From Streptomyces atratus (lineage in GTDB: Bacteria > Actinomycetota > Actinomycetes > Streptomycetales > Streptomycetaceae): DNA of 64,000 nucleotides. The number at the start of each line of letters is the position of its first letter. Within the stretch, counting starts at the first letter, position 1. A program made the translations under genes and the position numbers. This document shows positions 18,629 to 26,954 of this stretch, one piece after another. The notes beneath the pieces are model-generated. The model was given only the letters and a program-made list of their open reading frames with translations, was not told the origin of the DNA and did no database searches. The stretch is taken from the NCBI RefSeq assembly GCF_900119365.1, contig NZ_FPJO01000014.1, forward strand, positions 62,001 through 126,000, written 5' to 3'.

Positions 18629-18671
18629 AGCCCGCGGCCGGCGGTCCGGGCCGGACACCGGCCCGCGGGCT
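18629..18671. terminator. Bidirectional terminator between ATPase and DUF397 genes
   Basis: GC-rich inverted repeat AGCCCGCGGCCGG / CCGGCCCGCGGGCT with one bulged base, between two convergent genes. Confidence 0.65.
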
Positions 18672-18675
18672 GTGC

Positions 18676-18918
18676 TCAGCCGCCCGCTATGAGGTGGTCG
18701 AACTCCCCGTCCTTCACCCCGAGCAGCAACGCCTCTATCTCGGCGGGCGTATAGACCAGCGCCGGCCCGTCGGGGTGGCGCGAATTCCGCATCGCCACAT
18801 CCCCGTCGGGCAGTTTCGCGAACTCCACGCAGGAACCCTGGGAGTTGCTGTGTCTGCTCTTCTGCCAGACGACTCCGCGAAGCTCTGTGGCCGCCATGCC
18901 GTTGTACACGTGGTGCAC
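18676..18918 (-). CDS. DUF397 domain protein
   Basis: 80 residues, small DUF397 protein (WQKSRHSNSQGSCVEFAKLP, then RNSRHPDGPALVYTPAEIEALLLG). DUF397 proteins are usually partners or antagonists of XRE-DUF5753 regulators in Streptomyces development. The GTG at 18918 has GGGGAG six bases upstream; an ATG at 18897 and a TTG at 18939 are also in frame. Site 2 (18992-19024) lies 73 bases upstream. Confidence 0.92.
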   Translation of the reverse strand: MHHVYNGMAATELRGVVWQKSRHSNSQGSCVEFAKLPDGDVAMRNSRHPDGPALVYTPAEIEALLLGVKDGEFDHLIAGG

Positions 18919-18991
18919 AGGACGCTCCCCGAGTTGCAAGGTGCAAGTGTCAACTGTCTCGGATCATAGCTGTGTTCAAATTTCCCTGCAT

Positions 18992-19024
18992 GGGCAGATG
19001 CATGCGCGGATGCACGTGCACGCG
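18992..19024. promoter_or_regulatory. Candidate operator site 2 (DUF397/lipoprotein divergent region)
   Basis: 33 bases, 30 identical to the reverse complement of 17923-17955, including the palindromic core TGCACGTGCA and GGGCAGATGCA. It lies upstream of the DUF397 gene (minus strand) and also 159 bases upstream of the lipoprotein gene (plus strand). Confidence 0.6.
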
Positions 19025-19183
19025 GGGTGTTCTCGCGATTACAGCTTTACTCCGTACGGACACTCACATGGACAGACGTATCCGATGCCGTTTCGGCTCC
19101 GTCTACCCCCGTTCGATCTCCTCATCCCGCCGTTTCGCGCTGATAACTTGGCCCGGTCTTTCGTCGACAAGGGGGAATTACAG

Positions 19184-19666
19184 ATGCACGGAGTCGCACG
19201 TACCGGTGCCGTGATCGCCACCGGAATCCTCACCGCGGTGGCGCTGACCGGCTGCAGCAGTGACAGCAAGAAGAACGACGAACCGGCCGGCGGCTCCGGC
19301 GCCGGGCAGACCACCCCGGCTCCCGGCGACGACAGCGGATCCGGGACGAATGCCGCCGCGCTGGAGGGCGGTTGGGCCGGAAGGACCGACGACAAGGCGG
19401 TCGTCCTGTCGGTTTCGTCGGGGAAGGCCGTGCTCGTCACCGAACAGCGTGCCTGCACGGGCACCGTTCAGGGCACGGGCGAGGTGACGCTCACGCTGAA
19501 GTGCGTCGACGGCGGTGACGACCGCACCACGGGGTCCGTCGAGTCCAACGACGGCAAGACCGTCGTGGTGTCCTGGGACAGCGGGGTCAAGGACACCCTG
19601 GCCAAGACCGACCCGGGCGCGCTGCCGTCCGGCCTGCCGGACCTGGAGGGCCTGCCGACCCCCTGA
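19184..19666 (+). CDS. Small secreted lipoprotein
   Basis: 160 residues. A type II signal peptide ends in the lipobox LTGC (VALTGCSSDS). A Ser/Gly/Pro-rich linker follows, then a small beta-rich domain with two cysteines (RACTGTVQGTG and LKCVDGG) that may form a disulphide. ATG at 19184 follows AAGGGGGAA. The domain is not one I recognise. Convergent with the FUSC gene. Confidence 0.85.
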   Translation: MHGVARTGAVIATGILTAVALTGCSSDSKKNDEPAGGSGAGQTTPAPGDDSGSGTNAAALEGGWAGRTDDKAVVLSVSSGKAVLVTEQRACTGTVQGTGEVTLTLKCVDGGDDRTTGSVESNDGKTVVVSWDSGVKDTLAKTDPGALPSGLPDLEGLPTP

Positions 19667-19688
19667 CGGACACCGGACGACCCGTCAG
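19663..19688. terminator. Short hairpin between lipoprotein and FUSC genes
   Basis: Seven-base stem CTGACGG / CCGTCAG overlapping both stop codons of convergent genes. Confidence 0.4.
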
Positions 19689-21856
19689 AGCGCTTGTTCC
19701 CCGGGTGGGTTCGCGTCCGGCTTCGGCTTCCCGTCCAGTCCCCGGGAGAACTCCTCCAGGGCTTCGAGGAGGAGGTGGGCACCTTCCCGTACGAAGGGGT
19801 CCGCCTCGCCCTCGTCCGGGCGCTGCCGCGCGTCCCACTCCGCCAGCGCCTCGCGCACCTCGGCCCAGTCCGGCACCCGCCGCTCCCGCACCGCCTTCGC
19901 GCCCTGTTCGGTGGCCCGGCGCAACGCCTCGGCCAGGTGCGCCGCGTCCGGTACGGGGGTGGCGCCGCCGCCCGGCAGATGGGCCTCCAGCAGCATCGCG
20001 GCCCGGCCGAGCTGGGCGAGCGCGTGCTGGGTGTCGTCGGCGGCGGCGCGGGAGAGACCGCGGTTGCGCACCGGTTCGTGCTGGGCGGTGGCCAGCGCCT
20101 CCTGCCAGGCGACCCGGGCCTCGCGGGTGTCGAGCAGCGCGGAACGCACGTCGTCGTGGCCGCGCGCGGCCGGCTCGGCGTACTGGTCGACGACCGAGGC
20201 GGCGTACCGGCCGTCCGCCTTCAGCCAGTCGCCGAGCCTGCCGCGGAGTCTCGGCGTCTCCCAGGCCGGGTAGAGGGCGTACGAGATCATCGCCAGGAGG
20301 CCGCCCGCGAGGGTGAGGACGACCCGTTCGAGCACGGTCTGCGACCAGTTGTCGCCCGCCATGCCGAGCAGGAAGACGACATACGCCGAGACGCAGGCCT
20401 GGCCGACCACGTACCCGGTGCGCATCAGCAGATACATCAGCAGGGCGCAGAGCACGGAGAGCATCGCGGCCGTGGTCACCCCGGGGCTGGTGGTCTGGAC
20501 GATCGCGGTGGCGAGCGCGACGCCGACGATCGTGCCGCCGAACCGGGCCACGGAACGCGCGTACGTCTGGGAGAACTCCGGCCGCATCACCATGACGGCG
20601 GCCATGGGCGCCCAGTAGCCGTGACCGAACGGCAGCGCGGTGCCGATGAGATAGCCGACGGCCGCGACGATGGAGACCCGGACGGCGTGCCGCAGGATCG
20701 GTGACCCCGGGCGCAGTTCGGCGCGCATCTCCTTCAGGACAACGGGGACCAGCCGCAGCAGGGTGGGGCGGCGGCGGTGCGGGGCGGCGGGGGTCCCGCC
20801 CGAGGTGGCCTTGATGGCCTCGGCGGCCTCGGCGGCCCTGGACCTGTCCGAGGCGTCCTGCTCCTTCGTGCCCTCGCCCTCGGCCGTTTCGATGACGTCG
20901 GAGAGCAGCGCGCCGAGCCGGTCGGCGGCGCGCAGCGGCGGGCCGGTGAGGAGTGTGCCGGTGTCCGGGGTCTTCAGTGCGGCCACGGCGGACGGGGCGA
21001 GCTCGACCGGGTCGCCGTGCCGGATCGCGCGGGCGGCCGAGTCGAGCACCGATCCGGCGGCGGCGAGCAGCTCGCGGACCCGTTCCCGCTCCGGCCCTTC
21101 GGACGGCACGCCCAGCGACGGGTCGGCGAGCGAGGCGAGCACCGGTCTGATCCGTTCGGCGACCCCGCGCGGGCCCCGCAGCTCGGGCGGTCGGCGGCGG
21201 GCCTGGCGCGGGGTGACCGCGGCCGCGCTGCGGGCCGTCATCAGCGGCACCGGGTCGAAGGGGGCGAGCGGGTCGTGGCGCAGCCGGCGGGCGTAGTCGG
21301 CCTCGGCGGCCAGCGCGTCGGCGAGGGCGTCGCGCTGGGCGCCCCATCTCCGTACCGGGAACAGGACGATCAGCGCCGCCTGCACCAGGCCGCCGAACAG
21401 GATCATCGCGGCGTGCACGGCCGAGTTCGCGACGGAGGTGGGCAGGGTGACCGTGACCAGCATGATCGCCACGTTCGACGCCGCGATGATGCCGGCGGTC
21501 GGCCCGGCCGCCCAGGCCAGGCCCGCGACGAACGTCCAGAGCACCAGCAGGGCGAGGAACAGCGGCAGCCGGGAGCCGGTGAGATAGCCGAGGAACGTCG
21601 ACACGGCGAGGCTCGCCCCGGAGACCAGGGCGAGCACGGGCCGGGGCCGCCAGCTGCGCTGGAACGTGGCGATGGCCGCCTGGAACGCGCCGAACGCGGA
21701 GCTCGCGGCGACCACGGGCCCGAAGAACGCGAGGCTGGTCCCGATGACGAGGGCGAGCCCGGCCGCGCCGCGGATCGCGATGAGCGGTTCGAGGCGTCGC
21801 CGCTCGATCGACAGCCCCGAGCGGGCGGTCTCCTTCAGCGCCCGGAGCCAGCTCAT
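19685..21856 (-). CDS. FUSC-family (aromatic acid exporter-like) membrane protein
   Basis: 723 residues with two blocks of five to six transmembrane helices (about residues 25-170 and 395-530) separated and followed by long hydrophilic helical regions, the architecture of FUSC/YccS/AaeB-type exporters. The second block carries FGHGYWAPMAAVMVMRPEFSQTYARS, the most conserved FUSC segment. It probably exports aromatic acids or similar compounds. ATG at 21856. Downstream of the DUF2786 gene on the same strand. Confidence 0.9.
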   Translation of the reverse strand: MSWLRALKETARSGLSIERRRLEPLIAIRGAAGLALVIGTSLAFFGPVVAASSAFGAFQAAIATFQRSWRPRPVLALVSGASLAVSTFLGYLTGSRLPLFLALLVLWTFVAGLAWAAGPTAGIIAASNVAIMLVTVTLPTSVANSAVHAAMILFGGLVQAALIVLFPVRRWGAQRDALADALAAEADYARRLRHDPLAPFDPVPLMTARSAAAVTPRQARRRPPELRGPRGVAERIRPVLASLADPSLGVPSEGPERERVRELLAAAGSVLDSAARAIRHGDPVELAPSAVAALKTPDTGTLLTGPPLRAADRLGALLSDVIETAEGEGTKEQDASDRSRAAEAAEAIKATSGGTPAAPHRRRPTLLRLVPVVLKEMRAELRPGSPILRHAVRVSIVAAVGYLIGTALPFGHGYWAPMAAVMVMRPEFSQTYARSVARFGGTIVGVALATAIVQTTSPGVTTAAMLSVLCALLMYLLMRTGYVVGQACVSAYVVFLLGMAGDNWSQTVLERVVLTLAGGLLAMISYALYPAWETPRLRGRLGDWLKADGRYAASVVDQYAEPAARGHDDVRSALLDTREARVAWQEALATAQHEPVRNRGLSRAAADDTQHALAQLGRAAMLLEAHLPGGGATPVPDAAHLAEALRRATEQGAKAVRERRVPDWAEVREALAEWDARQRPDEGEADPFVREGAHLLLEALEEFSRGLDGKPKPDANPPGEQAL

Positions 21857-21912
21857 GCCCAGAGCCTAACCGGAATTACCGCTTGGTCCGAGTTGCCGGA
21901 AATCAGCTCGCA

Positions 21913-21973
21913 GGGGCGGTACCTACCGCTTCCCGCGCCCGCGGGGGCGGTGCCTACCGCCTCCCGCGCCCGC
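21913..21973. repeat. Tandem repeat, two 30-base copies (period 31)
   Basis: Copies at 21913-21942 and 21944-21973 differ at two positions. The second copy encodes the last residues and stop codon (21954-21956) of the DUF2786 protein; the first copy repeats that stop in the intergenic region. Confidence 0.8.
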
Positions 21974-23150
21974 CACGGAGCTCCGGACCGCTCCCGCCCA
22001 TCCGCGCCCGGTCCGCCGCGGCTGTGCCATGGGTCCAGCCGTCCAGGTCGGTGGCGCCCCGGACCCGGGTGGTCGTGGTCTCGGGGAACATCCGCTCGGC
22101 GGTGTCCGTGACGGCCATGTCGCGGGCGGCGAGCACCGGGAGCAGCCGAGGGGCGCCGGACCCGGCCGGTCCGGCGCCGGTCCCGCCCTCGGCCTCGGCC
22201 TCGGCGGTGACACGAGCGGTGTCGGCGGCGAGCCGGCTGCCCAGCCGCTGGGCGTACGCCATCAGGAACGACTGCCGGAACGTCTTGGTCCGCTTGCGTC
22301 CGCCGGCCCGCTGGCCCGCCTCCGCCTTCGTCATCGCCGCCGTGCCCTGGACCAGCAGGGAGGTGTACAGCAGTTCCACGGCGTCCAGGTCCGCCTCGAA
22401 ACCGACCACCGTGGAGAAGCCGAGGTCGCTGTTCCACACCGCACGGCAGCGGTTCGCGGCGGCCACCGCGTCGAGCAGGATCGCCTTCGCCGTCTCGTAC
22501 GGCGCGTCGACCCCGATCCGGCACGCCCCCGGCGCCGCCTTGCTGTGGGTGCGGGCGGCGAGCAGGGCCTCGTCGATGGAGTGCCGGGCCATCAGTTCCT
22601 GCGCCTTGGTGGTGAGGGCCTCCGCCTCCTCGGGGAAGCCGGTCGCCTCCGCCTTGGCGAGCAGGGCGCGGATCCGGGTCAGCATCCGGGGCTCGTCGTG
22701 CGCGGGCGGCAGCCGGAGTCCGTGCGGGGCGGCGCCGGGCGGGGGCCCGACCGGTTCGATGGCGGGGAGCCGGAGCAGCAGCCGGTACAGGCCGAGGACG
22801 GCCCCTGCGTAGGAGAAACGGTCCGGGCGGTTGCGGGGCGGGGCGTCCGGGAGCGCGTCGAGCTGGGACCGCCAGCGCGGCGGAAGCCGCTCGTACCGTG
22901 CGGTCTCCGAGCCGATCAGTCCGGCGGCCAGGCCGGCCGCGTTCTCGTCGAGCTCGCGGCGGACGAGGCGTACGACGTCGGCGGGCTGCCAGCCGCGCTC
23001 CCAGGCCCGGCGGACGAACTCCTCGCCGCGCCGGAACAGTTCCGCGTCGGCCGTCGGGTCGGCGGCGAGGAGGGAGGCCCCGGTGTCGAGACCGGCGTCG
23101 CCGTCCGAGTAGAGGGCTGCCGCGAATGCCTGGTCGGTCACCGGTTCCAT
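21954..23150 (-). CDS. DUF2786 domain protein
   Basis: 398 residues. The DUF2786 motif is at about residues 158-200 (RIRALLAKAEATGFPEEAEALTTKAQELM), followed by a larger region (DAVELLYTSLLVQGTAAM, then SFLMAYAQRLGSRL) shared with actinobacterial and phage homologues. Function unknown. I use the ATG at 23150 (MEPVTDQAF); an upstream start at 23258 would add low-complexity sequence. Its 3' end is duplicated as a tandem repeat. Confidence 0.85.
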   Translation of the reverse strand: MEPVTDQAFAAALYSDGDAGLDTGASLLAADPTADAELFRRGEEFVRRAWERGWQPADVVRLVRRELDENAAGLAAGLIGSETARYERLPPRWRSQLDALPDAPPRNRPDRFSYAGAVLGLYRLLLRLPAIEPVGPPPGAAPHGLRLPPAHDEPRMLTRIRALLAKAEATGFPEEAEALTTKAQELMARHSIDEALLAARTHSKAAPGACRIGVDAPYETAKAILLDAVAAANRCRAVWNSDLGFSTVVGFEADLDAVELLYTSLLVQGTAAMTKAEAGQRAGGRKRTKTFRQSFLMAYAQRLGSRLAADTARVTAEAEAEGGTGAGPAGSGAPRLLPVLAARDMAVTDTAERMFPETTTTRVRGATDLDGWTHGTAAADRARMGGSGPELRGGRGRR

Positions 23151-23256
23151 GAGGTCAGGGTAGGCAGGGCGGTGCGGCGGGGGATGGCTGGCCCTACCCC
23201 GTGGACGGGCTCTGGTGGTCGTGATCGCGGGGCGCGGAAACGCTTCGGTCGAAGGC

Positions 23257-23923
23257 ATGACCTCCTCCCACGGTTCCGCCGCGCCTCCGGGTGCCGCCGA
23301 CGCCGTACGGCTTCGCTCCGTGCGCCGCTCCTACGGCGGCGTCGACGCCCTCGACGGCATCGACCTCACCGTCCGGGGCGGTACCTTCACCGCCGTCATG
23401 GGCCCCTCCGGGTCTCGCCCTCGCCTCGGCCCTCGACGCCCCGGACCGGGCGCCGCGGCGCTTCGCCGCGTCATCGGTGGTGGTGATGGGCGACGACACC
23501 CTGACCGTACGGGTGCGGCGCGGGCCGTCCACAGTGGGGGTCAGCCGCAGGCTCGCTCATCCACACCCTGTGGATATCGAACTCCTGCGCGAGCTCCGGA
23601 GGCTCGGCCCGGTGACGCGGGACGACGGCGGGGACGCCGTGGGTGTGGACGCGCCCGTCGCCGAGGTGCGCCGGGTGGTCGGCGGCCGCGCCCTGGTTCT
23701 CACCGGGGACGACCGCCGCCGGGCCGACCCGGTCACCGAACGGGATGCCGAGGCGCTGCTGACCGCGAACGTCCTGCTCGGTACCGCGGGCGAGCTCACC
23801 GTCTTCGTCTCGGTCCTCGTCGTCGCGGTGCGGCGCCGCTCGCCGGCGGTGGGCCGAAGCAGGGGGCACGGACCAAGGGCCTGGCCGGACAACGCGTTTA
23901 GTCCATCCAGCGGCACCCGCTGA
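23257..23923 (+). pseudogene. Remnant of an ABC export system: ATPase N-terminus fused out of frame to an FtsX-type permease segment
   Basis: From the ATG at 23257 the frame encodes a MacB/LolD-type ATPase N-terminus (RLRSVRRSYGGVDALDGIDL, TAVMGPSG) that stops at the Walker A loop near 23413. From there the next frame over encodes the extracytoplasmic part of an FtsX-like permease (ALDAPDRAPRRFAASSVVV, LLRELRRLGPVTRDDGG, LLGTAGELTVFVSVLVVA). The simplest reading is a deletion of most of the ATPase and the start of the permease. After about 23865 the frame loses permease character. Confidence 0.8.
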
Positions 23924-24006
23924 CGATGTATCCGCTTTCATCCTTTCATCACGATTTCACGTGCTTTCATCACGCCATGGGGGCGACCGATGGAGGCGAT
24001 CAGAGG

Positions 24007-25023
24007 ATGACCGGAGACCGACAGCAGAACAGCGGCGTGCGGGCGATCACTTCACGGCGGCGGGTCCTTGCCGCCGCCGCCCTCGCGCCCGTACTGGCGG
24101 CGGCGAACCCCGCCCCCGCCCGTGCGCTGCCCACCGGGATGACCGGGGCGAGGCACGGAAAAGAGGGGCACGGAAAGCGGGTCAAGCCGGTGCCGACCGG
24201 CCTCGACGACTGGGCGGACGTGGCGAAGGCACTGGGCCGCCCCGGCAACATGCTGCGCGATACGACGTACCACACGGGCTTCCCCCGGCGGGATCTCCAC
24301 GTGGTCTCCGACGGCGTCGTCGTCTCCCCGGGGCTCGCACTGGGCACGCATGTGGCCTTCGTCCGCTACGCCGACGGCACCACGATGCTCATGGGCGACG
24401 TGGTGGTCACCGAGCGGGAGCTCCAGCGGGTGACCGACGCCTGGCAGGCGCACGGGATCGAGCAGACCGCGCTCCACAAGCACCTGCTCTCCCAGACCCC
24501 CGACATCTGGTGGACCCATGTCCACGGACACGGCCACGACGCGGTGGCCCTGGCCCGCGGGCTGCGCGCGGGCTTCGACCGCACCGGCACCCCGCCGCCC
24601 GCGCCGCCGCTGCCGCCGGCCCCGGTCGACCTGGACACCGCGGGCATGGAGGCGGCGCTCGGCACCAAGGGCTCCATCGAGGACGGGCTCTACAAGATCC
24701 TCTTCGTCCGCCGCGAGACCGTCGCGGACGGCCATCTGATCCTGCCTCCCGGCCTGGGGTCGACCAGCGCTTTCAACTTCCAGCCGGTGGGCGGCGGCCG
24801 GGCCGCGCTCAGCGGCGACTGCGCCATGCTCAGCGACGAGGTCCCGTACGTGCTGCGGGCCCTGCGGCGCGGCGGGATCAAGCTCGTCGAGCTGCACAAC
24901 CACCACCTGTCGGAGAACCCCCGCCTGTTCTTCACCCACTTCTGGGCGGTGGGCGACGGCGTCGAGCTCGCCCGCGCCCTGCGCCCCGCGGTGGACGCCA
25001 CCGACGTCGTACCGAACGTCTGA
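24007..25023 (+). CDS. Tat-exported DUF1259 family protein (LpqO/LppY-like)
   Basis: 338 residues. A twin-arginine signal (TSRRRVLAAAALAPVLAAA, cleavage near PARA) precedes two DUF1259 repeats: one near DDWADVAKALGRPGN with HKHLLSQTPDIWWTHVHGHG, and one near AALGTKGSIEDGLYKI with ELHNHHLSENPRLFFTHFWAVGD. The histidine clusters (HVHGHGHD and HNHH) suggest metal binding. Function unknown. ATG at 24007 follows GGAGG. Followed by a strong hairpin. Confidence 0.9.
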   Translation: MTGDRQQNSGVRAITSRRRVLAAAALAPVLAAANPAPARALPTGMTGARHGKEGHGKRVKPVPTGLDDWADVAKALGRPGNMLRDTTYHTGFPRRDLHVVSDGVVVSPGLALGTHVAFVRYADGTTMLMGDVVVTERELQRVTDAWQAHGIEQTALHKHLLSQTPDIWWTHVHGHGHDAVALARGLRAGFDRTGTPPPAPPLPPAPVDLDTAGMEAALGTKGSIEDGLYKILFVRRETVADGHLILPPGLGSTSAFNFQPVGGGRAALSGDCAMLSDEVPYVLRALRRGGIKLVELHNHHLSENPRLFFTHFWAVGDGVELARALRPAVDATDVVPNV

Positions 25024-25074
25024 GACCCCGGCCGCACCGGCCGTACGTCACCGGGCCCGTACGAGGCACCGGAC

Positions 25075-25122
25075 CGGTGCCGGTCGCCGGACCGCATTGC
25101 GCCGGTCCAGCGACCGGCACCG
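25075..25122 (+). terminator. Terminator downstream of the DUF1259 gene
   Basis: Twenty-base stem (25075-25094 with 25103-25122) with a single mismatch and an eight-base loop, 52 bases after the stop. Confidence 0.75.
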
Positions 25123-25252
25123 TCGAATCCGTTCTGCATATGGACCAATCGGCCCGGACCGGCGCGTGGCCCCGCGGGCGATCGGGCACCTATGTCCCGT
25201 CCAGCCCGCACCTGCCATGAACCACCCGTCAGATCCCCCTCTGGAGCTCCGC

Positions 25253-26458
25253 ATGGAACCAGTCGCCGGCGCACGGCACTGCCCGTTCGACTACGCCGAG
25301 GCCCTCGAATTCGACCCGGTGCTCAGGCACTTGATGACCGAAGAACCCGTCTCCCGCATCCGTCTCCCGCACGGCGACGGCGAGGCATGGCTCGTCACCG
25401 GCTACGACGACGTGCGTACGGTGACCACCGACCGGCGCTTCAGCCGCAGCGCCATCATCGGCCGGAACTTCCCGCGCATGACCCCCGAGCCGATCGTCCA
25501 GGACGAAGCGATCAACGTCATGGACCCGCCGGGCAGCAGCCGCCTGCGCAGCCTGATCTCCAAGGGCTTCGCCCCCCGGCACATGGAGCGCATGCGGGTG
25601 CGTACGCAACATGTGGTCGACGAGCTGCTGGACCGCGTGGAGGAGCACGGCGCCCCGGCCGACCTGTTCGAGCATCTGGCCGCGCCGCTGCCGCTGACCA
25701 CCATCTGCGAGGTCCTCGACATCCCGGAGGCCGACCGCGCACAACTGCGCGCCCACGCCCGGACCATGATGGACACCACGGTCGAGAACAAGGACGCGGC
25801 GATCCGGGCCAAGGCCGAGCTCCGCGCCTACTTCGAGGAGTTGACCGCCGAGCGGCGCGCCAACCCGGGCGACGACCTGATCAGCGCACTGGCCACCGCG
25901 CGTGACGGGGACGAGATCCTGGACGACCAGGAACTGACCGTCATGGCCATGGTCCTGCTCATCACCGGCCAGGACACCACCACGTACGAGATCGGGAACA
26001 TCGCCTACACGCTGCTCACCAGGCCGGGCGAGCTCGACACGGTGCGCGACCGCCCCGAGATGCTCCCGCAGGCCATCGAGGAGCTGCTGCGTTTCATCCC
26101 CTTCCGCAAGGGTGTCGGCATCCCCCGTGTCGCCACCGAGGACGTGGAGCTGAGCGGGGTGCGGATCCGGGAGGGGGACATCGTGCACGTCTCCTATCTG
26201 ACGGCCAACCGCGACGGCCGGAAGTTCGACCGCCCCGACGAGCTGGACCTGGAGCGTCAGGGACCGTCCCACATGACCTTCGGGTGGGGCGGGCACCACT
26301 GCCTCGGCGCCCCGCTCGCGGCCACGGAGCTCGAGGTCGCCATCGGAACACTGCTGAGGCGCTTCCCCGCCCTGAAGCTGGCGACACCGGCCGAGGAAGT
26401 GCGCTGGAACAAGACGTCGATCTGGCGCTATCCCCTGGAACTGCCCGTCACCTGGTGA
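25253..26458 (+). CDS. Cytochrome P450, probably tailoring a tetrahydroxynaphthalene/flaviolin pigment
   Basis: 401 residues. The heme ligand is Cys350 in FGWGGHHCLG; the ExxR helix is EELLRF; the oxygen-binding I-helix reads ITGQDTT in place of the usual AGxDT. Resembles actinobacterial class I P450s (CYP107/CYP158 style). In S. griseus and S. coelicolor such P450s couple the rppA product into pigment polymers, and rppA follows here. ATG at 25253 has GGAG six bases upstream; an ATG at 25217 is an alternative. No ferredoxin gene is next to it. Confidence 0.9.
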   Translation: MEPVAGARHCPFDYAEALEFDPVLRHLMTEEPVSRIRLPHGDGEAWLVTGYDDVRTVTTDRRFSRSAIIGRNFPRMTPEPIVQDEAINVMDPPGSSRLRSLISKGFAPRHMERMRVRTQHVVDELLDRVEEHGAPADLFEHLAAPLPLTTICEVLDIPEADRAQLRAHARTMMDTTVENKDAAIRAKAELRAYFEELTAERRANPGDDLISALATARDGDEILDDQELTVMAMVLLITGQDTTTYEIGNIAYTLLTRPGELDTVRDRPEMLPQAIEELLRFIPFRKGVGIPRVATEDVELSGVRIREGDIVHVSYLTANRDGRKFDRPDELDLERQGPSHMTFGWGGHHCLGAPLAATELEVAIGTLLRRFPALKLATPAEEVRWNKTSIWRYPLELPVTW

Positions 26459-26954
26459 CCGGGGAGCGCGGGTGATCCGCCCGTCGTGGGCGACTCACCC
26501 GTCGTGGCCGTGGCCGACGCCGGGCCGTCATCGATGATGCGTCGGCCCACGGCCGGCGGCAACCCGGGAATCTCCGGGGCGCCGGGCGTCCCGGAGATTC
26601 CCGGCACGAAGCCCCGCCGCACGGCCGGGCCGCACGCCCCCCGCGTACGGCGCCGAAGCGTGTGCCGACGTACGCTCGACATGCGGCCCCGATCCGCCTG
26701 CCGTAGCGTGATTCCGACGGCCACCCCAGCCGTGGCGGAACCTCTTTCCGCCCATGAACGGCTGGAACTCAGTCTTCGACGGTCGGCCCGTCCGCGCCCG
26801 TTCCAGGGGTACCTGACCCGGCGCCGGAATCCACCAGCACTCCACGTCCGCGCAACGCAGCGTGTACGGAGCCGCAGTGGCCGTCTCCGGCAGGCGAACG
26901 CCCCGGAACCATTTGGGCCCGGCCGTGTGGACCAAGTCCGCTAGGAGGAGTTCC
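26459..26954. other. About 500-base intergenic region between P450 and rppA
   Basis: It contains a perfect hairpin (26564-26604) and the rppA ribosome site GGAGGAG just before 26955. An open frame can be drawn through it on the plus strand (26486-26944), but it is Pro/Arg-rich, straddles the hairpin and has no recognisable domain, so I do not call a gene. The rppA promoter presumably lies after the hairpin. Confidence 0.6.
26564..26604 (+). terminator. Terminator between P450 and rppA
   Basis: Perfect 15-base stem CCGGGAATCTCCGGG / CCCGGAGATTCCCGG with an 11-base loop, 105 bases after the P450 stop. It argues that rppA has its own promoter. Confidence 0.75.

Noticed and set aside
26486..26944. 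Possible small gene between P450 and rppA
   Set aside because: Pro/Arg-rich, straddles a perfect hairpin, no domain and no supported start.
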